A stretch of 37,129 nt of DNA from NCBI GenBank assembly GCA_011372505.1, contig DRSQ01000143.1, positions 1 through 37,129 on the forward strand, in the 5' to 3' direction. Made by a program: the position numbers and the translations under genes. A model generated the notes under the pieces. That model was not told where the DNA came from. It ran no database searches and saw only the letters and a list, made by a program, of their open reading frames with translations. Origin of the DNA: Chlorobaculum parvum (GTDB lineage Bacteria > Bacteroidota > Chlorobiia > Chlorobiales > Chlorobiaceae). Positions within the stretch are counted from its first letter, which is position 1. Each line of letters begins with the position of its first letter. Of the stretch, positions 8,812-18,576 are shown piece by piece.

Positions 8812-9858
8812 TCAGTGATGACCGGAAGCTTCGAGCTCGTGGCTATCGTGCTCCTCGTGCACGGTTGCAAGACCGATGAACAAGGCAGACAGCATCGTGA
8901 AGATGAAGGCCTGAAGAAAAGCAACGAAGATTTCGAGCAGATAAATGAAAATCGAGAACGGAACCGATACAGCCATCGCCACAATGTAGCTCTTCAGAAT
9001 GAAGCTGATGAAGATCAGGCTGAGGATGACGATGTGCCCCGCCGTCATGTTGGCAAAGAGTCGAACCGTAAGAGCGAAAGGCTTGGTGAACAGACCGATG
9101 ATCTCGATCGGAATCATGATAATCCAGAGCGACCAGTGGGTGCCGGCGGTCAGGTGCTGGAGGTAGCCCTTGATGCCGTTGGCCTTGATGGCTGCGATCT
9201 GGGTGATAAAGAAGGTGAAAACCGAAAGCGTGAGGGTCACGTTGATGTTACCCGTGGCCGTGGAACCGTAAGGAACAAGACCGAGCAGGTTACAGAGCAG
9301 AATAAAGAAGAATACCGTAAGCAGGTAAGGCAGATGCTTCTCGTAGCCGTGGCCGATATTGGACTTGGCCACATCGAGCCTGATAAAGTCAACCATCGCC
9401 TCCATGGCGTTGGCCAGTCCCTTCGGCGCATTCTTCGCGGTCATCTTGCGGTAGCTTCCGCCAGCCGCGGCGAACACGACGATAAGAATTGCCGAGGCAA
9501 GCCAGAGCATCACGACATGCCTGGTAATAGAAATATCATAACCAGCGACGACAATCTGAGGCAGGTGAATCTCGCCGAAAGGCTCGAAGGCGAGCACATG
9601 GTTGTCGAGAATGTGATGCATGATGACATCACCAGCCTTCTCCTCGTGCTCTTCGGTAGCCGACGCCGACTCAACCTCGGCGCCGTGAGCCGCGAGAGCT
9701 TCTGCCGGAGCGTGAACATCCGCCGGAGCAGCGGCTGCGGGCAGCGATTCATGAGCCGCCATATCCTCATGCGCGGGAGTTGCGCATGCGAGACTGTTCA
9801 GGCTCAGAAGAACGGGCACGATCAGTGCCAGAATTTTTGAATTCGCTTTCACTCGCAT
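8812..9858 (-). CDS. atpB: ATP synthase Fo subunit a
   Basis: [21 protein letters not shown] motif with conserved Arg; long Ala/His/Glu-rich N-terminal extension. Confidence 0.96.
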   Translation of the reverse strand: MRVKANSKILALIVPVLLSLNSLACATPAHEDMAAHESLPAAAAPADVHAPAEALAAHGAEVESASATEEHEEKAGDVIMHHILDNHVLAFEPFGEIHLPQIVVAGYDISITRHVVMLWLASAILIVVFAAAGGSYRKMTAKNAPKGLANAMEAMVDFIRLDVAKSNIGHGYEKHLPYLLTVFFFILLCNLLGLVPYGSTATGNINVTLTLSVFTFFITQIAAIKANGIKGYLQHLTAGTHWSLWIIMIPIEIIGLFTKPFALTVRLFANMTAGHIVILSLIFISFILKSYIVAMAVSVPFSIFIYLLEIFVAFLQAFIFTMLSALFIGLATVHEEHDSHELEASGHH

Positions 9859-10259
9859 ACCGGCTTGTCAGTTTTTTGCAGCGTTTTTTTCTGTTGGTTC
9901 TTTTTCTGGTACGCGAGAATCTCGATTACCAGATACATGCAGTAGAAGGTGATGAAGGATACGACAAAATCGATAGGTTTGACCAGCCCAAGCAGATTGA
10001 TGACCAGCACCAGCGCCATGACGACCAGAAGTCTGAGCGCCACTCCGCCGAAAACGACCAGCGTAAAAACCTTGGACTCCTTCTCAAAAGCATATTCAAA
10101 GAGCAGATAGCCGACCAGGCTATTGAGGATAACCATGAGCCAGGAAACGAAGACTGAACCCATATCAACCGGGTAGCTTGCCGCTCCCCAGTACACAACC
10201 CCCCATAAAATGACGGACAAGATAAATAACTTTATAAGAAAATCAAACAACGGCTTCAT
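9849..10259 (-). CDS. Small membrane protein in atp operon (AtpI-like)
   Basis: 136 aa, about 4 TM segments; overlaps atpB start; position typical of AtpI-type assembly proteins. Confidence 0.65.
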   Translation of the reverse strand: MKPLFDFLIKLFILSVILWGVVYWGAASYPVDMGSVFVSWLMVILNSLVGYLLFEYAFEKESKVFTLVVFGGVALRLLVVMALVLVINLLGLVKPIDFVVSFITFYCMYLVIEILAYQKKNQQKKTLQKTDKPVCE

Positions 10260-10555
10260 ATCCGTGGATACTTTTCATGATTTCTGCGTTGCTGCTGGTT
10301 GAGGTCATGGTTGCGATTGGCTTTCCGGACAATCTTCATGAGCACAAGCCCCATGCCAGCCATGCCGACAAGCACTCCGGCAAGCATCAGCAGCGGCGAG
10401 GTGCCGAGTTTCGAATCGGCCCAGTAACCGAGGAACACAAAAAAAGCGAAACTTGCCGCAATCTGCAACCCGACGCCGAGATAATCGGACATCGCTCTGA
10501 CCGATCTGCCGAACTGGTCGGGGAATTTATCCTTTTTTCTGTCATAAACCATCAA
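10256..10555 (-). CDS. AtpZ/AtpI family protein
   Basis: 99 aa, two TM; SDYLGVGLQIAASFAFFVFLGYWADSKLGTSPLLMLAGVLVGMAGMG typical of AtpZ/AtpI family. Confidence 0.8.
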   Translation of the reverse strand: MMVYDRKKDKFPDQFGRSVRAMSDYLGVGLQIAASFAFFVFLGYWADSKLGTSPLLMLAGVLVGMAGMGLVLMKIVRKANRNHDLNQQQRRNHEKYPRI

Positions 10556-10613
10556 ATCTTCTCCTTTGGCGTCACAACAAAATCACACACAGCTATCACT
10601 CCCGCAAGAGCCG

Positions 10614-11600
10614 TCAGGAATCGGTTGTCTTCAGCACAGCCCGATAGACGTTCCAGGTCGATTCGACCAGCGTATCGAGATCACTGTACCGCGGCCTCCA
10701 GCCAAGCAGCTCGTGCGCTTTGGCTGACGTGGCGACCAGCACCGGAGGGTCTCCCGGCCTGCGCTCCACGACGCGGGCAGGAATCGGCTGACCGGTAATG
10801 CGTCGAGAGGCGTCGAGCATCTCAAAGACGGTGTGACCAGTCTCGCTGCCGAGGTTAACCGCAAGGCTCTCACCGGTTTCGATCACCTTCTCGAAGGCCA
10901 GCACATGAGCCTCAGCCAGATCGTTGACATGAATATAATCCCTGATGCAGGTGCCGTCCCGCGTATCATAATCCTCGCCGAATACGAGCAACTCCTTGCG
11001 CATCCCAACGGCGGTCTCCATAACGAGCGGGAGCAGATTGGCCGTGGTCAGCTCAAACCCGCGAACTCTTCCGCGAACGTCGTAGCCGGCGGCGTTGAAA
11101 TAGCGAACCGAAGCAAACTTCATCCCCTTCAAGCGTTCATACCATTCAAGCATCCGTTCGATTTCAAGCTTGGTGAAGCCGTAGTAATTGGATGGCTCTT
11201 TGGGATGATTCTCGTCAATCGGCAGATAAACCGGATTTCCGAAAATGGCCGCGGATGAAGAGAACAGAAAGCAACGAATGCCGCTGGCCGCCGCCGCGTT
11301 GATCACCGAAACCGCGCCGCAGATGTTGTTCGTAGAAAAAATCTCCGGCCTCACCATCGACTCCCCGGCAGCCTTCAGGCCCGCCAGGAGGACGCAGCCG
11401 TCGAAACCCCGCTGCATGACCGCGGTCATAGCATCGCTGTCGAGAATATCGCCCTGAACAAAATCGGCCTCCTCGAACAGGTTCATCTCGCGCCCCGTCG
11501 AAAGATTGTCATACACCGTCACCTCGTAGCCTCGATCGAGAAACTCACGAGCCACATGACTACCGATATAGCCAGCACCGCCAATAACGAGAATTTTCAT
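10614..11600 (-). CDS. galE: UDP-glucose 4-epimerase
   Basis: MKILVIGGAGYIGSHVAREFLDRGYEVTVYDNLSTG...; YGFTK catalytic Tyr, DGTCIRDYIHVNDLAEAH. Confidence 0.95.
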   Translation of the reverse strand: MKILVIGGAGYIGSHVAREFLDRGYEVTVYDNLSTGREMNLFEEADFVQGDILDSDAMTAVMQRGFDGCVLLAGLKAAGESMVRPEIFSTNNICGAVSVINAAAASGIRCFLFSSSAAIFGNPVYLPIDENHPKEPSNYYGFTKLEIERMLEWYERLKGMKFASVRYFNAAGYDVRGRVRGFELTTANLLPLVMETAVGMRKELLVFGEDYDTRDGTCIRDYIHVNDLAEAHVLAFEKVIETGESLAVNLGSETGHTVFEMLDASRRITGQPIPARVVERRPGDPPVLVATSAKAHELLGWRPRYSDLDTLVESTWNVYRAVLKTTDS

Positions 11601-11903
11601 AGCCGAAGCACAAGGTTGTGAGTTTCAGGAAAGCCAAAGATAACACTTCCTGACGGAAAAAGAGCGGAAAGATCGTGCCGGGATATGCCCTGTAGCAGCT
11701 CTTCGACAAGCCCCCCCCCTTACTTTTTTGAGCAGCACTCAAAATCACGTTCTCTGCCACATCTCGAAAACGTCGTTGTCGGTCGAGGCCTGCATGAGCC
11801 CAAGGCTGCAAACTCATGCACACTTGGAACTGCCTGATGAAATGCACAACTTCAAATTGGTGAACACGCAAGCACATTGCTGCAAACGAACGAGCGAAAA
11901 ATC

Positions 11904-12680
11904 ATGCCTCAGAGTTCCGCAATAACCCCACTTCTGCCCTCTATTTTCAACGGCATTCCCGGACTTGTGGCGCTTCAGACGACCCGCACCGGAGGAGTAA
12001 GCGCCCCGCCGCTGGAGTCACTGAATCTCGGGACGCATGTCGGTGACGATCCAGAGCATGTTCGGGAAAATGAGAGGAGACTCTACGAGCATCTGAAGAT
12101 CAGCCCAGAAAGCATCGTTACCACGAGCCAAGTTCACGGCACAGAGGTCGCGCTCATCAGCGAGCCGGGCAATCTGCATGGCTATGACGCACTCATCACC
12201 AAAACTCCCGATCTTTTCGTCGGCATTCTGACCGCTGATTGCTACCCGATTTTGATCCACGACCGCCGAACCGGAGCCTGCGGGGCGGCACATGCGGGAT
12301 GGCAGGGCACGGCAGGTAGGATAGCCAAAAAGACCGTCGAAGCCATGAGCAAAGCTTTCGGGACCCATCCGGAGGAGTACCTCGCCTGGGTCGGCACAGG
12401 CATTTCCGGCGAGCACTACGAAATCGGTACGGAAGTGGCCGTCCGATTCAGCATCAGCCACCTTAAACCCTCACCATCCGGCGAAGGGCGGCAACTGCTT
12501 GACCTTTCAGGGGCCAACCGCGACCAGCTCATCGAAGCGGGCATTCCTCAGTCACAGGTACATTGCTCGAAGTTCTGCTCATACCGTGACGCCGACCGCT
12601 TCTTCTCCTATCGCCGCGATAACGGCAAAACCGGGCGAATGCTAGCACTGATCGGGCTCAGGCCTTCTTCAGCCCTCTGA
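11904..12680 (+). CDS. pgeF: Peptidoglycan editing factor PgeF / YfiH (multicopper-polyphenol-oxidase family)
   Basis: TSQVHGTEV, GILTADCYPILI, AAHAGWQGT motifs; start chosen at MPQSSAITPLLPSIF. Confidence 0.92.
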   Translation: MPQSSAITPLLPSIFNGIPGLVALQTTRTGGVSAPPLESLNLGTHVGDDPEHVRENERRLYEHLKISPESIVTTSQVHGTEVALISEPGNLHGYDALITKTPDLFVGILTADCYPILIHDRRTGACGAAHAGWQGTAGRIAKKTVEAMSKAFGTHPEEYLAWVGTGISGEHYEIGTEVAVRFSISHLKPSPSGEGRQLLDLSGANRDQLIEAGIPQSQVHCSKFCSYRDADRFFSYRRDNGKTGRMLALIGLRPSSAL

Positions 12681-12864
12681 CAGCCACCAGCATCGTCCCG
12701 AGTTTCTCTTCTAGCGCCTTGAGCGTAGCCAGATCGCTCTCGGAAAGGTCATCGGAAACAACATCGTAGGTGGAGAAGGAAAGCAGGGTCTTGCCGAGCT
12801 TCTGTTCGAGGGAGCGAATCTCTTCGAGTTGCTCTGAGGTGAGTTTGGACAGGCTGGATAACAT
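12658..12864 (-). CDS. Small conserved-looking protein with two copies of an LxxxxLxxLExKLGxxL motif
   Basis: 68 aa; LTSEQLEEIRSLEQKLGKTLLSF and LSESDLATLKALEEKLGTMLVAV are internally repeated; overlaps the 3' end of pgeF convergently. Confidence 0.7.
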   Translation of the reverse strand: MLSSLSKLTSEQLEEIRSLEQKLGKTLLSFSTYDVVSDDLSESDLATLKALEEKLGTMLVAVRGLKKA

Positions 12865-12962
12865 GATGCATCTCCTTATTATGCGCCAGGTGACGCTGTT
12901 GAACGATTCTGAGGGAATCCAGAGAACATCCCGCCCTGAAGAGCGGCGAATTTATTGGGCTC

Positions 12963-12985
12963 GCTGTTGGTTAACAGCTCTTTTT
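12963..12985 (+). terminator. Terminator-like hairpin in the bchU leader region
   Basis: GCTGTT-GGTT-AACAGC followed by TCTTTTT. Confidence 0.4.
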
Positions 12986-13071
12986 GGTCTAAATTGGCAA
13001 TTCTAAATAAAGTGCGTCGGCACTTCCATTTATTACCCGTCTCTTATATCTAATAAAGATAATTATCGACA

Positions 13072-14088
13072 ATGAGCAACAATGACCTCCTGAACTACTA
13101 CCACAGGGCTAACGAGCTGGTCTTCAAAGGCCTCATCGAGTTCAGCTGCGTGAAAGCCGCCATCGAACTCGATCTGTTCAGCCGCATGGCCGAAGGCCCC
13201 AAGGACCTTGCAACGCTGGCTGCTGAAACCTCTTCGGTGTCACCCCGTCTCGAAATGCTTCTTGAGACGCTCCGCCAGATGCGTGTTATCAGCCTTGAGG
13301 ATGAAAAATGGTCATTGACTCCTTTTGCCGAGTACATGTTCTCCCCCAACCCGAAAGAGCCGAACCTGCATCAGACCCCGGTTGCCAAGGCGATGGCGTT
13401 CCTTGCCGATGATTTCTACATGGGCCTTGCCGACGCCGTCAGGGGCCAGAAAAACTTCAAGGGCCAAGTGCCCTATCCGCCGGTCACCCGCGAAGATAAC
13501 CTCTACTTCGAGGAAATTCACCGCAGCAACGCCAAGTTCGCCATCCAGCTCCTGCTCGAAGAGGCAAAACTTGACGGCGTCAAGAAGATGATCGACGTCG
13601 GCGGCGGTATTGGCGACATTTCGGCTGCCATGCTCAAGCACATCCCGGAACTCGACTCCACCATCCTGAACCTGCCGGGCGCGATCGAGCTGGTTGACGA
13701 AAACGCTGCCGAGAAGGGCGTTGCCGACAGGCTCCGCGGTGCCGCGGTCGATATTTACAAGGAGGACTATCCGGAAGCCGACGCGGTCATGTTCTGCCGC
13801 ATCCTCTACTCGGCAAACGAGCAGCTCACCGAGATCATGTGCAAAAAGGCGATGGACGCCCTTCCGTCTGGCGGGCGCCTGCTGATTCTCGACATGGTCA
13901 TCGACGATCCGGAAAATCCTAACTTCGACTACCTGAGCCACTACATCCTCGGCGCGGGAATGCCGTTCTCGGTGCTCGGGTTCAAGGAGCAGTCTCGCTA
14001 CAAGGAGATCCTCGAAAAGCTCGGCTACAAGGACGTTACCATGGTCAGAAAGTACGATCACCTGCTCGTTCAGGCTGTGAAACCCTAA
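13072..14088 (+). CDS. bchU: Bacteriochlorophyllide C-20 methyltransferase BchU
   Basis: 338 aa MSNNDLLNYYHRANELVFKGLIEFSCVKAAIELDLFS...; I recognise it as near-identical to the Chlorobaculum tepidum BchU; SAM motif MIDVGGGIGDIS. Confidence 0.96.
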   Translation: MSNNDLLNYYHRANELVFKGLIEFSCVKAAIELDLFSRMAEGPKDLATLAAETSSVSPRLEMLLETLRQMRVISLEDEKWSLTPFAEYMFSPNPKEPNLHQTPVAKAMAFLADDFYMGLADAVRGQKNFKGQVPYPPVTREDNLYFEEIHRSNAKFAIQLLLEEAKLDGVKKMIDVGGGIGDISAAMLKHIPELDSTILNLPGAIELVDENAAEKGVADRLRGAAVDIYKEDYPEADAVMFCRILYSANEQLTEIMCKKAMDALPSGGRLLILDMVIDDPENPNFDYLSHYILGAGMPFSVLGFKEQSRYKEILEKLGYKDVTMVRKYDHLLVQAVKP

Positions 14089-14122
14089 GAGCAGAAAAGA
14101 ATTTCCTGACTTGTCTTCGCTG

Positions 14123-14150
14123 AAAAGGCTGCCTCATCGGGCAGCCTTTT
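14123..14150 (+). terminator. Intrinsic terminator downstream of bchU
   Basis: AAAAGGCTGCC-TCATC-GGCAGCCTTTT. Confidence 0.85.
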
Positions 14151-14236
14151 CTCGTATAGTCCCTTTTGGGCTCTTCTCTGCAAAAAAGGCCGGCGCAAGG
14201 CATACCCCTAATTCCCCCCCCATTATCCATTGTCAA

Positions 14237-15532
14237 TTAATCAATTGGACAATTGCTCTTCCGACCGTACAGCTCGTGAGCCTGGCGGAGAATCTCTTCG
14301 CTGAAGTCCGGGTGGGCGATGGTGGCGAGGGCTTCGGCTCGCTGGCGCATGTTCTTGCCGTGCAGGTTGACGATGCCATATTCGGTAACGACATACTGCA
14401 CGTGCGCCCGGGTGGTCACGACGCCTGCACCGGGTTTGAGCTGCGGCACAATGCGCGACTGCCCTTTGCGGGTGGTCGCAGGCAGGGCGATGATCGGCTT
14501 GCCGCCGGGCGAGAGCGCCGCGCCGCGGATGAAGTCCATCTGACCGCCAACGCCTGAGAAGTGACGGGTGCCGATGGAATCGGCGCAAACCTGCCCGGTC
14601 ATATCGATTTCGATGGCACTGTTGATGGCCGTCACTTTAGGATTCTTTCTGATCTCCTTGGTGTCGTTCACGTAGTCCGAACCGAACATCTCGACCAGCG
14701 GATTGTCGTCCACGAAATCGTAGAGCTTGCGGCTACCAACAAGAAAGCTCGCCACGATAATCTCATTGTGCGTCCTCTTGTGACGACCCGTCACCACGCC
14801 CTTTTCAACCAGATCAACCACGCCATCCGAGAACATCTCCGAATGGATGCCCAGATCCTTGTGGTTCGTCAGCGCGGCAAGCGTGGCGTCAGGAATTGCA
14901 CCGATACCCATTTGCAGGGTCGCGCCATCCTCGACGATAGAGGCGATGTGCCGACCGATCTGTCGCTCGACGTCGGTCAATTCGTGCGGAGGAATCTCCG
15001 GCAGCGGGTCCTCAACCTCGACCAGCGCGTGAATCTTGCTGACGTGCAGCAGCCCTTCGCCGTGCGTGCGCGGCATGTGGGGGTTGATCTGCGCAATCAC
15101 GTGCTTTGCCGTATGCACGGCGGCCCTGGCCGCATCGACCGATACGCCGAGCGAGCAGTAGCCGTGGCGGTCGGGTGGAGAAACGTGCACCAGCGCCACG
15201 TCGAGCGGCATGACGTTGTCGTAGAACAGCGCAGGCACGTCACTCAGAAAGATCGGGATAGCATCGGCATAACCGCACTGCACCGCCGAGCGAACGTTCC
15301 GACCGACGAAAAAGGCGTTGAGCCTGAAGCTTTGCTGGTACTCGGGCCTGACGTAGGCTGCATCGCCCTCGGTGTGCAGGCTGACGATCTCAACGTCACG
15401 CAACTGCCCAGCACACCCGACCATTGCGTCAACCAGCCGCTGCGGTGTTGCGGCCGCGGTATGAATGAACACTCTGTCACCCGATTTGATCGCCATGACG
15501 GCATCTTCAGCAGATATTGTCCGGTAGGACAT
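14237..15532 (-). CDS. Acetyl-CoA hydrolase/CoA-transferase family protein
   Basis: 431 aa; PPDRHGYCSLGVSVDAARAAV, GATLQMGIGAIPDA, HSEMFSDGVVDLVEKG, ATTRKGQSRIVP typical of the 4-hydroxybutyrate/acetate CoA-transferase family. Confidence 0.92.
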   Translation of the reverse strand: MSYRTISAEDAVMAIKSGDRVFIHTAAATPQRLVDAMVGCAGQLRDVEIVSLHTEGDAAYVRPEYQQSFRLNAFFVGRNVRSAVQCGYADAIPIFLSDVPALFYDNVMPLDVALVHVSPPDRHGYCSLGVSVDAARAAVHTAKHVIAQINPHMPRTHGEGLLHVSKIHALVEVEDPLPEIPPHELTDVERQIGRHIASIVEDGATLQMGIGAIPDATLAALTNHKDLGIHSEMFSDGVVDLVEKGVVTGRHKRTHNEIIVASFLVGSRKLYDFVDDNPLVEMFGSDYVNDTKEIRKNPKVTAINSAIEIDMTGQVCADSIGTRHFSGVGGQMDFIRGAALSPGGKPIIALPATTRKGQSRIVPQLKPGAGVVTTRAHVQYVVTEYGIVNLHGKNMRQRAEALATIAHPDFSEEILRQAHELYGRKSNCPID

Positions 15533-15715
15533 GAACGTAATCTCCTTGTTGAACTGTTTGCGGGTATTCCGCTCCTCGGCCGGCTCTCAGCGGCTATTAA
15601 GAGGTGGACACCACGAAAATGTTTTAATGAACACCTTGCTTCTGAAACGAATGAGAAAACAATGTTGTCAGATGTGGGGCCAAGAAAAGCGGCCTCGCCC
15701 TTTTCCCGGCATGCC

Positions 15716-17008
15716 TTACAGCAGGGGAGAGCTGTTTTTCCGACGCAGATAGGCCGGAGTATCAGCCGAGCCTTTGTCAATCTGTTCGTCATCGCCACTC
15801 TCGGGCTTAAGCGGCTTCTTGCCTCCCGCAGGTTCCCCGACACGGCCGATGTCAAAAGGCTCCGAAATGGAGAGATTTCTACGGATATAGGCAGGAATCT
15901 TGCGATCCTCAACCACCTGCTCGGGTACCCCGACTGCTGTCGGATGCGCCGGACGGCCAAAACCCTGCGCCACAGGTGGTGAAGACGTCGAGGACTCCTT
16001 GCGGGCTGATGATGGTGAGGAGGCCTGCTGCTCCTGCTCCACTCTTTTGAAGCCGGTGACGATCACCGTCACGCGAATCTCACCCCCGACCTGCGGCTCA
16101 TCGACATAACCGTTGATGATTTTGGCCTCGCTGCCGACCTGCTCTTCGATGTAGTTCATGGCATCGGCAATGTCGCGCATGGTCACGTCGCCTGTGATGT
16201 TCACAAGCACACCCTTGGCGCCACGCATCGCGACCCCCTCCATCAGCGGGCTGGTGACGGCATCCGACACGGCTTTCAGAGCGCGACGTTCACCAGCGGC
16301 GGCCGCTGAGCCCATGACTGCGTCGCCCGCGCTCTGCATAATGCTGCGGACGTCGGCAAAATCGACGTTGACGTGCCCGTGGTGGGTGATGATGTCGGCA
16401 ATCCCCTTGACTGCCCGGAACAGCACATCGTTAGCCATGTTGTAGGCCTCGGTGGCGCTGACCCCCTCATCGGCGATGCTCAGAATTTTCTCGTTTTCGA
16501 CGATGATGAGCGTATCGATATACTTGCGCAGTTCCGTGATGCCGCCGTCGGCGATGCGAGCCTTGATCTGCCCCTCGAAGCTAAATGGTCGGGTGACCAC
16601 ACCGATGGTGAGAATGCCCATGTTGCGGGCAATGGAAGCTACGATGGGCGCTGCGCCAGTGCCGGTTCCCTTGCCCATGCCCGCGGCAATAAAAACCAGA
16701 TCTGCACCGCGCAGCTGGGTGGCAATCAGTTCACGATCATCCTCGGCTGCAAGCCGTCCTTTGCCCGGATCGGCTCCTGCGCCCAAGCCGTTAGTCGCCT
16801 TCTTGCCAATCTGCACCCGCACCGAAGCTTTCGAGTTCAGAAGCGCCTGGCGGTCGGTATTGAACACCACGAATTCGGCGCCGCTGATCTTTCGGTCGAT
16901 CATGTTGTTGACCGCGTTACCGCCGCAACCGCCGACGCCGACGATCTTGATGTTGACTCCGCTGCCCTGATCTGCGTCGAACAGGCCCGGATCGAGTTCA
17001 AATGCCAT
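15716..17008 (-). CDS. ftsZ: Cell division protein FtsZ
   Basis: [32 protein letters not shown] tubulin signature. Confidence 0.98.
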   Translation of the reverse strand: MAFELDPGLFDADQGSGVNIKIVGVGGCGGNAVNNMIDRKISGAEFVVFNTDRQALLNSKASVRVQIGKKATNGLGAGADPGKGRLAAEDDRELIATQLRGADLVFIAAGMGKGTGTGAAPIVASIARNMGILTIGVVTRPFSFEGQIKARIADGGITELRKYIDTLIIVENEKILSIADEGVSATEAYNMANDVLFRAVKGIADIITHHGHVNVDFADVRSIMQSAGDAVMGSAAAAGERRALKAVSDAVTSPLMEGVAMRGAKGVLVNITGDVTMRDIADAMNYIEEQVGSEAKIINGYVDEPQVGGEIRVTVIVTGFKRVEQEQQASSPSSARKESSTSSPPVAQGFGRPAHPTAVGVPEQVVEDRKIPAYIRRNLSISEPFDIGRVGEPAGGKKPLKPESGDDEQIDKGSADTPAYLRRKNSSPLL

Positions 17009-17061
17009 ACTGATCTATCCCTTGTTTATTCTGTCATTGCAAGGTGCATTCTGTGCTATAA

Positions 17062-18399
17062 CTATAACTGGTCCCAGAACTTCTTGAGCCGATCCACAAA
17101 CTTGTTGCCCGCAAATTGATCCTGGGAAGAATCGTCGCCTGAACCATCCAGATCGGATGACCGAGAAGCTCCCGCGCCAGAATCCTGTCCGGCAGCCGAA
17201 GGCTCGGCCATGCCGTGATCCTGCTCAAGATTGTTTTCCAGCGAGTGGGCGACGAGGCCCATGACGGTTGCGTACATCGGATTGTTGACCGCATCCTTGA
17301 TGCCGCCTGACACCCCTTCAGGATAACCGGTGCGCACATCGAGGCCAAGAATATCCCTGGCCAGCTCCACGGTGCCCGGCAAAAGCGAACCGCCTCCGGT
17401 AATGATCGCTCCCGCGTTCAGATATTCGTAATAGCCCGAGCGCTTGATGATGTCACGCACCAGCTCGAAAATCTCCATCATGCGAGCTTCGATGATGACG
17501 GTCAGCGAGCTTTTCGACAGGGACTTGCGTGGGCGCCCCTCGATGCCGTCGATCGTAATCTCCTCGTCCTCTTCAATCAGGTTCGACCAGGCGCATCCGT
17601 GCTGAATCTTCACATTTTCTGCGACGTCGTTGAGCGCCTTCACGCCGTAAGCAACGTCGTGCGTCACGTCGTTGGCCGCCACCTTGATCACCTCGGAGTA
17701 GCGGATTGCGCCATCGATGTAGATGGCGACCTCGGTGGTTCCACCGCCAATGTCGATCACCACCGTACCGCTCCGTTTCTCGCTTTCTTTCATGACAGCC
17801 AGCCCGGAGGCAACCGGCTCGAAGGTCATGGCGTTGACGTCGAGGCCCGCCTTTTCGATGCACTGCTTGATGTTGCGGATCTTGGTGCGAAGCCCCACGA
17901 CGATATAGGCGCTGCCGCGCATAATCATGCCCGCCATGCCAATCGGATCGAGCACCCCCTCCTGGTCATCGACGATGAACTCCTGCGGAATGACGTGGAT
18001 GATTTCGTGGTCGATGTCGAGGTAGCGGATGTTGGTCTTGGCCTTTTCGAGGAAGCGCCGCACGTCGGACTCGTTGACGATGCCCGACTGGTTGACGCTG
18101 ATTTCGGAATTGCTGTAGATGCAGTGAACGTGCGCACCGGAAATACCGACGTTGACCCCCTTGATTTTGATCGATGACTCGCGCTCCGCATCGGCAACCG
18201 CCTTTTTGATGGCGTCAACCGTCTTGTTGATGTTGACCACCGTAGCCCGTTGCAACCCTTCGGAGTTAGCGCGCCCCTTGCCGAGCACGTTGAGCTTGCC
18301 GAGATCATCCTTTTCGGCGACAACGACGCAAACCTTGGTAGTACCTATATCGAGACCGATTACAATATTGCTCTTGAGCATGAGGTGTTCTGTGTTCAA
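17062..18399 (-). CDS. ftsA: Cell division protein FtsA
   Basis: NIVIGLDIGTTKVCVVVAEK...; SHS2 insertion and actin fold motifs. The 18399 start is TTG; first ATG in frame is at 18381 (MLKSNIVIGLDIG). Confidence 0.96.
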   Translation of the reverse strand: MNTEHLMLKSNIVIGLDIGTTKVCVVVAEKDDLGKLNVLGKGRANSEGLQRATVVNINKTVDAIKKAVADAERESSIKIKGVNVGISGAHVHCIYSNSEISVNQSGIVNESDVRRFLEKAKTNIRYLDIDHEIIHVIPQEFIVDDQEGVLDPIGMAGMIMRGSAYIVVGLRTKIRNIKQCIEKAGLDVNAMTFEPVASGLAVMKESEKRSGTVVIDIGGGTTEVAIYIDGAIRYSEVIKVAANDVTHDVAYGVKALNDVAENVKIQHGCAWSNLIEEDEEITIDGIEGRPRKSLSKSSLTVIIEARMMEIFELVRDIIKRSGYYEYLNAGAIITGGGSLLPGTVELARDILGLDVRTGYPEGVSGGIKDAVNNPMYATVMGLVAHSLENNLEQDHGMAEPSAAGQDSGAGASRSSDLDGSGDDSSQDQFAGNKFVDRLKKFWDQL

Positions 18400-18576
18400 T
18401 GTTGGGCGCCGCTATTAACCTTGTTCCAAAACCCGATAACCACGCGTAAGGACGAGTCCGGTACGCTCAGCACTCTTCGTTTCGTCCACCTTGGCCTTGG
18501 GCTTCTCACGATTAATAATAGAGAGTCCCTGATGTTCATCGTTATGTCGAGCGCCTTCCGGTAATGCGGGTGGGGC

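Noticed and set aside
8815-9840. 341-aa plus-strand ORF
   Set aside because: Antisense to atpB; His/Glu/Arg-rich shadow frame.
15680-15715. Possible ftsZ terminator GAAAAGGGCGAGGCCGCTTTTC
   Set aside because: Stem is interrupted by mismatches and there is no clear T-tract; not supported.
14561-15982. 473-aa plus-strand ORF
   Set aside because: Antisense shadow of the CoA-transferase and ftsZ genes; Arg/His/Val-rich low-plausibility translation, no recognisable domain.
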